Source: Thermoplasmata archaeon
Lineage (GTDB): Archaea > Thermoplasmatota > Thermoplasmata > Lutacidiplasmatales > UBA184
Direction: 5' to 3'
Assembly: GCA_022749815.1 (NCBI GenBank)
Contig: JAKIWV010000001.1
Coordinates: 310,001-374,000 of the forward strand
DNA: 64,000 bases
Positions 29,231 through 37,733 of the stretch are shown here, piece after piece. The position numbers were made by a program, and so were the translations under genes. Under the pieces are notes generated by a model. The model ran no database searches. It was not told the DNA's origin and saw nothing but the letters and a program-made list of their open reading frames with translations. Every line of letters starts with the position of its first letter. The stretch's first letter is position 1.

Positions 29231-30364
29231 ATGAAATCGATCATTCAGGAAGCGATTGCGAAGCACCAGGAAAGCCAGCTGCTGGCGGACCAGAAACCCG
29301 CCGCGACCCCCTCGTACGCGAACGCGGACGACGCGGAGCTCGCGAAGTTGGCCGAGACACTGAAAGTCAACATCCGGATCATCGGATGCGGGGGCGGTGG
29401 GTCGAACACGATCAACCGCTGCGTCGAGGAAGGCATCCAGGGCGCGGAGATGTGCGCTATCAACACCGACGCAAAGCATCTCTTGACGATCCACTCGCCC
29501 CGCAAGATCCTCATCGGCCGGCGGGCCACCAAGGGTCTCGGCGCCGGAGCTCGGCCCGAGATCGGGGAAGAAGCGGCACGTGAGAATGAGGAGGAGATCC
29601 GCAACTTCCTACAGGGCGCGCACATCGTGTTCGTCACCGCCGGGATGGGCGGGGGGACCGGCACCGGCTCGGCGCACCTCGTCGCGCGGATCGCCAAGGA
29701 AGCGGGCGCGCTCACCATGGGCGTTGTGACCATTCCTTTCGCGGCGGAAGGCGCCATTCGTCTCGAAGCCGCGAAGGACGGACTCGAGCGACTTCGTCGA
29801 GTCTGCGACACGACCATCGTCATCCAGAACGACAAACTTCTCGAGCTGGTCCCGCGGATGCCGCTCGATGCGGCGTTCAAGCTGGCCGACGCGGTCCTGA
29901 TGACCGCGATCAAGGGCATCACGGAGATCGTGACGAAGCCCGGATTGGTCAACCTCGACTATGCCGACATCATGACCGTCATGAAGGACGGCGGGGTTGC
30001 CCTGATCGGACTCGGCGAGAGCGAAAGCGCGACGGATCGCGTCACGGAATCGGTCACGCAGGCCCTGACCTCCCCGCTGCTCGGCAGCGTCGAGATGAAG
30101 GACGCGACCGGGGCGCTCGTCCGCGTCGTCGGCGGCCCGACGATGACGGTCTCCGAAGCCGAGAAGGCCGCGGCGCTCGTCGGCGCGAAGGTCTCGAAGC
30201 GGGCCCGGATCATCTGGGGCTGCTCCGTCGAGAACTCGCCGGAGATGGAGAACACCATCAAGGTGCTCCTCATCATCACTGGAGTAAAGGCCACGAACCT
30301 CCTGGGCTCTCGCGGAGGCTACGCCGCTGGCGAGTCCGAAGAGGTCATCGACTTCGTCCGGTAA
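29231..30364 (+). CDS. ftsZ: Cell division GTPase FtsZ
   Basis: 377 aa; IRIIGCGGGGSNTINR, VFVTAGMGGGTGTGSA, VNLDYADI. Confidence 0.95.
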   Translation: MKSIIQEAIAKHQESQLLADQKPAATPSYANADDAELAKLAETLKVNIRIIGCGGGGSNTINRCVEEGIQGAEMCAINTDAKHLLTIHSPRKILIGRRATKGLGAGARPEIGEEAARENEEEIRNFLQGAHIVFVTAGMGGGTGTGSAHLVARIAKEAGALTMGVVTIPFAAEGAIRLEAAKDGLERLRRVCDTTIVIQNDKLLELVPRMPLDAAFKLADAVLMTAIKGITEIVTKPGLVNLDYADIMTVMKDGGVALIGLGESESATDRVTESVTQALTSPLLGSVEMKDATGALVRVVGGPTMTVSEAEKAAALVGAKVSKRARIIWGCSVENSPEMENTIKVLLIITGVKATNLLGSRGGYAAGESEEVIDFVR

Positions 30365-30398
30365 CTCTCTCCCCCGCCCCCGCTACCTCGGACTCGAG

Positions 30399-30707
30399 GT
30401 GGCGGGGGACCCCTCTTTTTCTCCCCGACTTCTCGAGCGATGGCTGTCCGCACGGTTGGCGTCGAAGGGGACTCCTCCACCGCTTCGTGTGGTCCGGTTG
30501 GAAGGGCACCGGGCCCTGGTCAACGTCCCACATACCTGGGCACTGCGGGCCCGTACCGAGTGGAACGGCCGTTGGACCACGCCGGACGGTACCGACCTCG
30601 AGGTCCGGACGTACCGGACCTGGGGGACGCTCGTCGGCGGGAAACGCTGGCTCCGGCGCCGCGATGCGCCGCATCAGGTCGGCTTTGTGTCGAAACCCCC
30701 TGAGTGA
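30399..30707 (+). CDS. Small conserved protein downstream of ftsZ (weak resemblance to RNase P Pop5); native 3' end replaced at attL
   Basis: 102 aa; PPPLRVVRLEGHRALVNVPHTWALRARTEWNG...VRTYRTWGTLVGGKRWLRRRDAPHQVG|FVSKPPE, where the last 7 residues come from the integrated element. Confidence 0.55.
   Translation: MAGDPSFSPRLLERWLSARLASKGTPPPLRVVRLEGHRALVNVPHTWALRARTEWNGRWTTPDGTDLEVRTYRTWGTLVGGKRWLRRRDAPHQVGFVSKPPE
30668..30682 (+). repeat. attL core, direct repeat GCCGCATCAGGTCGG
   Basis: Identical to 43463-43477; see finding on the 12-8-12 attP reconstruction. Confidence 0.85.
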
Positions 30708-30713
30708 GTACGA

Positions 30714-30743
30714 TTCTGAAACACCCAGGTTGCCTTCTGAAAC
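30714..30743 (+). repeat. Left-arm paired direct repeat TTCTGAAAC x2 (21-bp period)
   Basis: 30714-30722 and 30735-30743. Confidence 0.6.
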
Positions 30744-30877
30744 GCCGTGCCCAGGAAGCTGATCGGGCGTCCTTCAAGACTATAAGACGGGAAGCGCTCT
30801 GTAGTCCGGGAAATCCGCTCTCGATTGGGAGGGGAGGGGCCGATGCGTCGGCCCCCTGAATCCCGACTACTGTGGCC

Positions 30878-31132
30878 ATGAGCGATCGGGACGATACCAA
30901 GTTCTGGATTGGTCTGGCGATTGTCTTGTTTGGCCCGGGCTATGCCGCCCAGCTCGAAAGCCAGGCATCCCAACAATCGGATCCCAAGTGGAGAGAGTTC
31001 TACCTCGGGGCGGCGGAGGTCGTTCGCGGGGCAGCGAAGAACCCTGAAGGAGCGACTGACGCGTTGGAAGAACTCTGGGATGCAATCTTCGGCCGAAAAG
31101 TTCGACGCCGGAAGCGAAAGTCAATCCGATAG
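30878..31132 (+). CDS. Small hypothetical protein, N-terminal hydrophobic and C-terminal basic
   Basis: MSDRDDTKFWIGLAIVLFGPGYAAQLESQ...GRKVRRRKRKSIR. Confidence 0.45.
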   Translation: MSDRDDTKFWIGLAIVLFGPGYAAQLESQASQQSDPKWREFYLGAAEVVRGAAKNPEGATDALEELWDAIFGRKVRRRKRKSIR

Positions 31133-31202
31133 CATTCCTGCAAACGGTTACACTTTCGACCTAGCTTTATCATACGCCGCTAGATGATCGAGGCGGGCTG
31201 AG

Positions 31203-31313
31203 ATGGCTCGAAAGCGGCGGGTGTCCTTCTGGGTGAGCAAGGGCCGTTCGAGGAAGGTCCGGGTCTCGTTCTTTGCCCGGAAGAAGCCGGGTCGTTCGAG
31301 ACGTAGAAAGTAG
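31203..31313 (+). CDS. 36-aa highly basic micro-protein
   Basis: ATG 31203: MARKRRVSFWVSKGRSRKVRVSFFARKKPGRSRRRK*, internal near-repeat (R)KVRVSF/RRVSF; below the ORF-track cutoff. Confidence 0.4.
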   Translation: MARKRRVSFWVSKGRSRKVRVSFFARKKPGRSRRRK

Positions 31314-31331
31314 GCCCCAACGTGAGGTCGA

Positions 31332-31802
31332 ATGCCGACCGCTTACCATCGTCGAGTCCAAGCGGCAATCATCCGGATTGGCCGTGAAAGCAAGAAAATC
31401 CGGAAGGTCTGGAACGACCGTCGTCCCCTTCATATCGTTCACCCGTACAAGAAGACGGCACTCCTCTACTACCCTGATGTTCGGTTCGAAACCCGGTCCG
31501 GAAAGCTCTGGCTCTTCGAGGTAATGGATTCCGAAACGGGGGCACAAGCACAACTGATTGCTCACGTCGTAGAACCCCTCCTAGTTGAAGGAGTGATTGC
31601 CGTTGTCCACATCGTAAAGTCAGATGCCGGGCAGGTGATTTTGGAAGATCTCAGCGACGTGATCGTGTCTCGAATGACAGATCTTGCCGGGCGAAAGGTC
31701 GATCAGCGACTGCGCTACTTCCGGGTCGTGATCACCCCGGAGGATTCACGTCGTATTGACAAAGTCCGGAAAATCTTCGCCCAAGGAGGAATCCGATTCT
31801 AG
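31332..31802 (+). CDS. Hypothetical protein, possible PD-(D/E)xK-like nuclease fold
   Basis: YYPDVRFETRSGKLWLFEVMDSET resembles a PD..(D/E)x core, but no ExK lysine is evident. Confidence 0.45.
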   Translation: MPTAYHRRVQAAIIRIGRESKKIRKVWNDRRPLHIVHPYKKTALLYYPDVRFETRSGKLWLFEVMDSETGAQAQLIAHVVEPLLVEGVIAVVHIVKSDAGQVILEDLSDVIVSRMTDLAGRKVDQRLRYFRVVITPEDSRRIDKVRKIFAQGGIRF

Positions 31803-31818
31803 CCCGGCGTACGTGAGG

Positions 31819-33105
31819 TCACACCCCTGATACGAGCGTGATGGGATTGCGGAGGAAGTCCGGCACGATCCCATGCTCGTAAAACTCGTGGATCAGCACC
31901 GTCAGGTTGTAAGCCACGACCTTCGCTAGGATTTCGTTCTCCTGGGCTACCCGCGTCTTCGACCTGAGACACTCTCCGAGCTTGCGCTTGAGGGCTGAAA
32001 AGACCGACTCAACGTTGCTCCTCTGGTGATACCGCTCGCCGAACTCCTCCGGGTGGTCCTGCGCGTAGTGGAACATCTTCGTCCACAGACGGGAGGAGAC
32101 ACGGCGTCCAAGGCGGTCCGGTTTGGCGCCTGTCGGGTTCGGCTTGTCGGTCCGCTTGACCGGGGACAAGAAATCAAAGTTTAGCTCCTCGGCAATCGCG
32201 TAGTTCGAACGCCCGTGGTAGGCCTTGTCGGCATAGACCTCCTTGAGACCGAATCCGTTCTGACGGGCGTTACGTATGAGATACTCGAACTGGGAGTAAT
32301 CCGACCCGTCCTTGTCAGTGATGACTACCGACACAATCGCGTGGGTCTTGATCCCAACCAGGGCGTGAAGCTTGAGCCAGTCGCGAATCCGATGTTCTCC
32401 GTGCTTGTCCTCCCGCCAGGCTCCAAAAAGCGTACTTTGCATCCCCGTAGAATCCGGCGCGAACCCCTCGTCTATACCGGCCAGCGGTAACGCGGACAAT
32501 GTAACCAGCCGTTCAAGGAGCTGCGTCGACTCCGGACGGTTCAGGAATCGACTTGAGACAACGTAGCCTGGGGCCTTTCCGAGGTTCCCCTCCCTCACCG
32601 CGTGTCTCAGATTCCCCTTCGCGGGGCGGCAGCCTTTCCCTTCGTACACCTTGCGAATTGAGCAGAATGCCTGGTCGCGGAGAGGTATGGAAGGACGTCC
32701 GAGCTGTCGTGAAGTGATACCAGGAGTTTCAAGCACATCGACCACGCCGCGGAGTAGGACATCGAAGAGCCTCGTCTCCTCCTGCTGCGCAAGATCGTAG
32801 GCAGCCCAATTCTGGGTGTAGACCTTCCGTTCGGAGGGTTTCTCCCCTGGAGTAGGGACCGGCTTGCTATTCGGAAACCAATGGAGGTAGACCCTGTAGA
32901 TGTGTTTACACGCCTCCCGTTCCCTCTTGAAATCTTCACAGTTGCAGCTCCAGTCGTTGCGACGCGTATCGAACGTAACCTTGTACCAACCCCGGCCGCT
33001 CTCAGATCGAACGAGCCACTGGTTGTCCAGCAAGCGCTCGACTCCACCGGGGTCCGACGCTCGCAACGCTTCTGCGCGCTGCCACCGGATCATGGAGCCG
33101 CCCAT
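31819..33105 (-). CDS. IS4/IS5-type DDE transposase with N-terminal SWIM-type zinc motif
   Basis: WSCNCEDFKREREACKHIYRVYLHW; DDE-like GIDEGFAPDSTGM..., VYADKAYHGR, RSNVESVFSALKRKLG. Confidence 0.85.
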   Translation of the reverse strand: MGGSMIRWQRAEALRASDPGGVERLLDNQWLVRSESGRGWYKVTFDTRRNDWSCNCEDFKREREACKHIYRVYLHWFPNSKPVPTPGEKPSERKVYTQNWAAYDLAQQEETRLFDVLLRGVVDVLETPGITSRQLGRPSIPLRDQAFCSIRKVYEGKGCRPAKGNLRHAVREGNLGKAPGYVVSSRFLNRPESTQLLERLVTLSALPLAGIDEGFAPDSTGMQSTLFGAWREDKHGEHRIRDWLKLHALVGIKTHAIVSVVITDKDGSDYSQFEYLIRNARQNGFGLKEVYADKAYHGRSNYAIAEELNFDFLSPVKRTDKPNPTGAKPDRLGRRVSSRLWTKMFHYAQDHPEEFGERYHQRSNVESVFSALKRKLGECLRSKTRVAQENEILAKVVAYNLTVLIHEFYEHGIVPDFLRNPITLVSGV

Positions 33106-33137
33106 AGTGCGCCTTCGTCCTCCCAATGGGACAATGT

Positions 33138-33165
33138 ATTGCCAATACTTAGAGTCTTTGGCAAT
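33138..33165. promoter_or_regulatory. Inverted repeat ATTGCCAA-N12-TTGGCAAT in the divergent transposase/AbrB promoter region
   Basis: 8-bp arms 33138-33145 and 33158-33165. Confidence 0.5.
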
Positions 33166-33229
33166 TCGAAGTCTTATTGTAGGGTCAATTATATGACCTC
33201 GACTGCCATAATCGAATCTGGTCTGGACT

Positions 33230-33424
33230 ATGGGGCGAGTGTTCGAGTCGAAGGTGGTCCGATCCGTCAAGAAGTCGCCATCGCTTCGGACAACTGTTCC
33301 AGAAGCGATCTCGACTGTGCTCGGTCTTGAGGCCGGTGACACGCTGCTCTGGGAGTTCGACCTGGGTGCCGCATCCGTCAAAGTCTCCCGCAAGAGCGGG
33401 AAGAAGGCACCAAGCCGAAGCTGA
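33230..33424 (+). CDS. AbrB/MazE-like swapped-hairpin DNA-binding protein
   Basis: VFESKVVRSVKKSPSLRTTVPEAISTVLGLEAGDTLLWEFDLGAASVKVSRKS. Confidence 0.75.
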   Translation: MGRVFESKVVRSVKKSPSLRTTVPEAISTVLGLEAGDTLLWEFDLGAASVKVSRKSGKKAPSRS

Positions 33425-33625
33425 CGGGTCCGTACCGACGTTCGGAGATCGCACGGAGGGGGATCGACCCAACCCCCTTCCGAAGAGCCGGCTAGGCCAC
33501 GGCTATTCGTAGATCGGCGTCGCAAGCATCCCACCTCCACCCGTGGTGACCCGCTCGCGACACATGATTCTACGAAACGAGGTTTAGCTCTTAAAGCCAA
33601 TTTACTGGAGGCAATAATCTTAAGT

Positions 33626-33647
33626 CTTAGACCTAATACCTTAGACC
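33626..33647 (+). promoter_or_regulatory. Tandem CTTAGACC repeats (14-bp period) immediately upstream of the wHTH gene
   Basis: CTTAGACC at 33626-33633 and 33640-33647; ATG at 33649. Confidence 0.45.
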
Positions 33648-33648
33648 C

Positions 33649-33978
33649 ATGCGTTCGACCTTAAGCCCGAAGGTTGCTGCCCCCGAACCGATGCCCCACG
33701 GCCGCGAGCCCGAACTAACAGTCGACCGTGTGATCCCCAAGAAACATCGGGCCGAGGTCTTGAGGGCTCTCGCTCGGGCGCCCGCCGGACTTCCCCATCA
33801 CACAATCCAGTACGATGTCGTGCGGGGATCCTCGGCGAGCACGATTCTCAACGAGTTCGTCAAGCTCGGGCTTGCTGAGTGGCACGACGACCTCTACTTC
33901 GCAACTGCCAAGGGAAAGGACACGATTACAGCCTACGACAAGTTCCGCGCAGTCGCGGTAGGTTCCAATGGAAACTGA
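33649..33978 (+). CDS. Small winged-helix protein, possible R-M controller
   Basis: KKHRAEVLRALARAPAGLPHHTIQYDVVRGSSASTILNEFVKLGLAEWHDDLYFATAKG; directly upstream of the methyltransferase. Confidence 0.6.
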   Translation: MRSTLSPKVAAPEPMPHGREPELTVDRVIPKKHRAEVLRALARAPAGLPHHTIQYDVVRGSSASTILNEFVKLGLAEWHDDLYFATAKGKDTITAYDKFRAVAVGSNGN

Positions 33979-33981
33979 GGG

Positions 33982-35514
33982 GTGGGGGTCTGGCGACGGG
34001 CACCTTCTGTTTCATCCCCTTACGCGCACCCCGAAGACCCCCGTTGCTGCTCGTCCGCTGATGAATGTAGGGAGAGGCTAGTGTCTGCAATAGCCCAGGT
34101 CAAGGCCCCTGTTGGGCAGGCACCCGGTGGCCGTGAAACGACCTCCCCTGTCCAGGCATTGGGCGAGACGGTCGCCCAGAGACTGTTCCCCGGCCATCTC
34201 GAACTTGTCCCCGGATTAAATGAGGTCTACGAACTCGAACTCGCCCTCTGTGAGAGCCGGATTCTTACGGATTCGGAGATTGTGCGCCACGGAGCATATT
34301 TCGCCAGCGTCGGCGAAACGCCGACGAACCATTATCTGATGTGCCGAGGAGAGCCCCTCCGTGTCGCCGACCATTCCTCGTCTCGACTTCGCTCGTTCTT
34401 CCAGGAAAACCAGTTCAAGACCGGCTACGGCACTCACGGCTTGTTTCCGTACCGGGGCAAGTTCCACCCTCAAATGACCAAGGCCTTGCTCAACATCATG
34501 GGTCTCAAGCCGGGAGAGACAGTCCTCGATCCGATGATGGGGTCGGGGACGGTTCTGATTGAGGCTCGGCTGATGGGGATACACTCGACCGGCGTGGACG
34601 CAAGTCCGTTCTGCGTCTTCATGGCTAAGGTAAAGTCCGAGGCCATCACACTCTCGCTCGCACCCCTCCGGGCCGCTCTTGAGGCCAGTGAACAGGTATT
34701 CCAGTTCTTCAGCTCACGATCCCCAGACGATGGAGGATCGAAGTCTCCGGCCACCGCCACAGGTAACGTGTCCGATCTCCGCAAGTGGTCAGATGAACCG
34801 GGGGGTAGGCCTCGGAAAGAGCATTGGACCGTGGTCGACTTGCCGGATGGATTGGAGGCCGGCCCGGTGCGTGATTTCTTGCTGCTCGCTTATCTCGACA
34901 GCGCCGGCTACGCCGAGCGGAGCCAACGAAAATCGCACTTGGTTCAGTTCAAGTCGATCCTAGAAAGGTACGTATTCTCCGTCGAGAAGATCCAAAGGGT
35001 CCTCTCGGGTGTTGAAGGCGACCTGGGCACAACTACTCCCACTCTCGGCGACGCCCGCAAGCTGCGGATGCATGATGAGTGCGTGGACGGAATCCTCTTC
35101 TCCCCGCCCTACAGCTTCGCGCTCGATTACGTCTCGAACGACGCCCTCCATCTGAGGTATCTCGGTATCGACGTAGACGAATTGAGATCCAACATGGTCG
35201 GCCTGATCGGGCAGACACCGCGCGAGAGGGTCGAGAACTACAGACGAGACATGGAATCCGTGTTGGGGGAGTGCAACCGTGTTCTGCGGGCCGGAAGACT
35301 CTGCACCATCGTCGTCGGGACCAACAACAACCAAATCGGTAAGGCCCTGGATCTCCCTCCCGAGAAGGTCCAAGGGACTGACGAATTCCTAACGGAGGCC
35401 GGTCAGCGGCAGGGGCTGAAGCTCGTCCGTACCTTCACTCGTCAGATTACCGGCATGGCGAACACTATGCGAACCGAGTCTATCCTAGTGTTTCAGAAGA
35501 TCCCGGACGCCTAA
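33982..35514 (+). CDS. Amino-DNA methyltransferase (TRM11-like class I MTase)
   Basis: TVLDPMMGSGTVLIEARLMGIHSTGVDASPFC and FSPPYSFALDYV (SPPY). Confidence 0.82.
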   Translation: MGVWRRAPSVSSPYAHPEDPRCCSSADECRERLVSAIAQVKAPVGQAPGGRETTSPVQALGETVAQRLFPGHLELVPGLNEVYELELALCESRILTDSEIVRHGAYFASVGETPTNHYLMCRGEPLRVADHSSSRLRSFFQENQFKTGYGTHGLFPYRGKFHPQMTKALLNIMGLKPGETVLDPMMGSGTVLIEARLMGIHSTGVDASPFCVFMAKVKSEAITLSLAPLRAALEASEQVFQFFSSRSPDDGGSKSPATATGNVSDLRKWSDEPGGRPRKEHWTVVDLPDGLEAGPVRDFLLLAYLDSAGYAERSQRKSHLVQFKSILERYVFSVEKIQRVLSGVEGDLGTTTPTLGDARKLRMHDECVDGILFSPPYSFALDYVSNDALHLRYLGIDVDELRSNMVGLIGQTPRERVENYRRDMESVLGECNRVLRAGRLCTIVVGTNNNQIGKALDLPPEKVQGTDEFLTEAGQRQGLKLVRTFTRQITGMANTMRTESILVFQKIPDA

Positions 35515-36122
35515 CGCAGCGCCCTTCCATCGGTCCCCTTGGCGATGTGTGGGACCGCCTCGCTCAGGCTATCGTGCTCGACTACGAACATCGCGAGGAG
35601 ACCTGATTCAATTCCCTCCGCGCGTCGCCACAGCGGTAGATACGGTTTCAGTTCGTCGAAATTGCCAATTCTGTCGGTCAGATGTTGATACATCTTACGA
35701 CTTGGGAGTACTAGGATTCCAGCAGCCATTAGCCGATAAATCAACGCGAGCACCATCTTGTTCATCGATCGATGGCTCGAAGAGACGTTACCTGTCTCCC
35801 ACTCCACACAGAACACCTTTCCATTGATTCTGTGGGTGGCATCGAAGTCTCCGGGCGAGATCTCTAGGTAGGGGTCGAAAGGAATTTCGCGTCCCCAGTC
35901 TAAGTCAGCGAGTCGCTCCAGAAACATCTCTTTGATCGGGACTACGCCATTCTCGTGCCTGGAGTTCGGGCCATTTCCTGCGAAGAGGCTGAAGCTACCG
36001 GACCCGACCGGCCAGTCCACCTGCCGAATGGCCAACTCGATTTCCTGCTCCGCTTGCTTCCATTCTACCGAATCCGAAATCCCCCCCAGATCGATCAGGA
36101 TCTCCTTGCCGACGAGCTTCAT
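35511..36122 (-). CDS. BamHI-like type II restriction endonuclease
   Basis: NGVVPIKEMF...FDATHRINGKVFCVEWETGNVSSSHRSMNKMVLAL...YQHLTDRIGNFDELKPYLPL...IAKGTDG mirrors BamHI (NGVVPIKEL, EFETGNISSAHRSMNKLLLGL, YYLTDRVTNFEELEPYFEL, IPKGSDG). Confidence 0.85.
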   Translation of the reverse strand: MKLVGKEILIDLGGISDSVEWKQAEQEIELAIRQVDWPVGSGSFSLFAGNGPNSRHENGVVPIKEMFLERLADLDWGREIPFDPYLEISPGDFDATHRINGKVFCVEWETGNVSSSHRSMNKMVLALIYRLMAAGILVLPSRKMYQHLTDRIGNFDELKPYLPLWRRAEGIESGLLAMFVVEHDSLSEAVPHIAKGTDGRALR

Positions 36123-36293
36123 CTTCTCGCAGCTCTCGGCGTAGCTCTCTGCCCCCAGGGACTGGGAGTTGGGTCCGAGGATGTATACCTCCCGTTGATC
36201 CGCGTCCTCCTACGTGTCGCCCGCTGCCTCTCGGCCAGAGAGGTCGCCCGTTACTGCCCGATCTGAACGGGCCAGGTCCTCGACAAGCGGAGC

Positions 36294-37631
36294 TTAGGTC
36301 CCCCGGGAATCGAGATCATTGAGGCTCTGCACCGCCTCGCTACTACCGCTGTCGGCTAGACGGGTGAGCAGGAGCCGATGGGCTTCAGTAGCCCCCCGCT
36401 CGCCGCCGAATGCCTTGATTGGGGACTTGTCCCGAGTCCAATCGAATCCAGCGAGCGGTCCCACGAGCTCCTTCACTCGCTCTTTCGTGGGTGTCTTCCC
36501 CTGTGGCAGAGCCCACTTGAACACGTCCGCCGCGAGACCGTTGAGGGCATACACCGCGAGAGTCCGAAGCAGCAGGTGACGAGCTGTGTCTTGGAAAGCA
36601 TCGGGAAACAGGTAACGGAGAACGGTCCAGTATTCTCGGAGATACTTCAGCTCCTTCTCGTGCTGGGACTCACGGAACTTTTCGTCTCGCTGCTCCGTCT
36701 CTTTGTCGAAGAACTCTGGGATATCGAAGAGGTCCCTCAGCGACGTTACGAATGAACTGAGGCGCACACGCCGCGCCATCCCAGGGGACGCAGCCGCCTC
36801 GGCGATCAGGCCCTTCAGCGGGGACTCGTGACGGTTTAGATCTTCCACCAACCGAGTTGCATACGGGCGCCATTCCTCTTCTTCTATCGCCGGGATTCCA
36901 CGTATGCCGGAGAACCAAATGCGGTAAGCTAGCTGATCCCTCAGTGAGGGATTCAACCCCTTCTGGGTCTTGTTCAGAATGAAGAAAATAACTCGCTCGG
37001 CTTCATCCTGAGTCAACGATTGATTCTTGAAGTGGGCAGCCCTCTTTCCCTCGGCGGCCTTGATCGCGCCGGAGATGTCGACTGCCGTGATTGGGATCGG
37101 AGAATCGAGGATGTGTCGCATGAACTCTCGTCGTTCACGGGCCGGTTCCTCGACAACCGGATCCAAGCGCGCGCGGGATTCGAGAACGCTCAGCTCATCT
37201 GCAATAAGCTGGAAGCCTGCAACTCGGTGCTGACCGTCAATCACGCGAATCGATTTCTGGACCCGGGGAACCGAAAGTGTACCGAAGTCCTGCCCGTCGG
37301 TGTGCGCAAAGATAGACTCGGCCCCTACCCCAACGAGCAACGCCGGAATTACAGAAATGGGGCACCGCTCCAGGTACGCCTGCACATCTCTGGCCTTCTT
37401 CTCGAATAACTTCCGCTGGTACCAATCGAGTTCCTCGGCGCTGAACTGCTTAACATCGTAGACCGCCAGCAGGTCGGATGGTTTGATCTTCCCTGAGTAG
37501 ACGGGGATGCCCTTGACATCGGAAAGCACAGCGGGAACACGAATTTTCCTTCCGCCCACGCGGTGAGTTCTCCTTGCATGGCCCGCTGCCGGCTCGTCTT
37601 CGGAAACCGTATCCACTACCCCTGCGGTCAT
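36294..37631 (-). CDS. DGQHR-domain protein (DndB/DpdB-like superfamily)
   Basis: 445 aa; SIRVIDGQHRVAGFQL motif; FFILNKTQKGLNPSLRDQL. Confidence 0.8.
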   Translation of the reverse strand: MTAGVVDTVSEDEPAAGHARRTHRVGGRKIRVPAVLSDVKGIPVYSGKIKPSDLLAVYDVKQFSAEELDWYQRKLFEKKARDVQAYLERCPISVIPALLVGVGAESIFAHTDGQDFGTLSVPRVQKSIRVIDGQHRVAGFQLIADELSVLESRARLDPVVEEPARERREFMRHILDSPIPITAVDISGAIKAAEGKRAAHFKNQSLTQDEAERVIFFILNKTQKGLNPSLRDQLAYRIWFSGIRGIPAIEEEEWRPYATRLVEDLNRHESPLKGLIAEAAASPGMARRVRLSSFVTSLRDLFDIPEFFDKETEQRDEKFRESQHEKELKYLREYWTVLRYLFPDAFQDTARHLLLRTLAVYALNGLAADVFKWALPQGKTPTKERVKELVGPLAGFDWTRDKSPIKAFGGERGATEAHRLLLTRLADSGSSEAVQSLNDLDSRGT

Positions 37632-37733
37632 CGGTTCTCCTCTCCCCCATTACGCGACGGGTTATTAAGTCGCATCCTGCTGCGAGGCGTAACTTAGAGC
37701 ATCTTTATGAGGGAGTGGGGATCTCGAAAGAAT

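Noticed and set aside
33447-33512. tRNA-like segment on the minus strand (AGCCGTGGCCTAGCCGGCT...GGGTCGATCCCCC)
   Set aside because: D-arm and T-arm look suggestive, but no acceptor pairing or 7-nt anticodon loop can be formed; at best a remnant.
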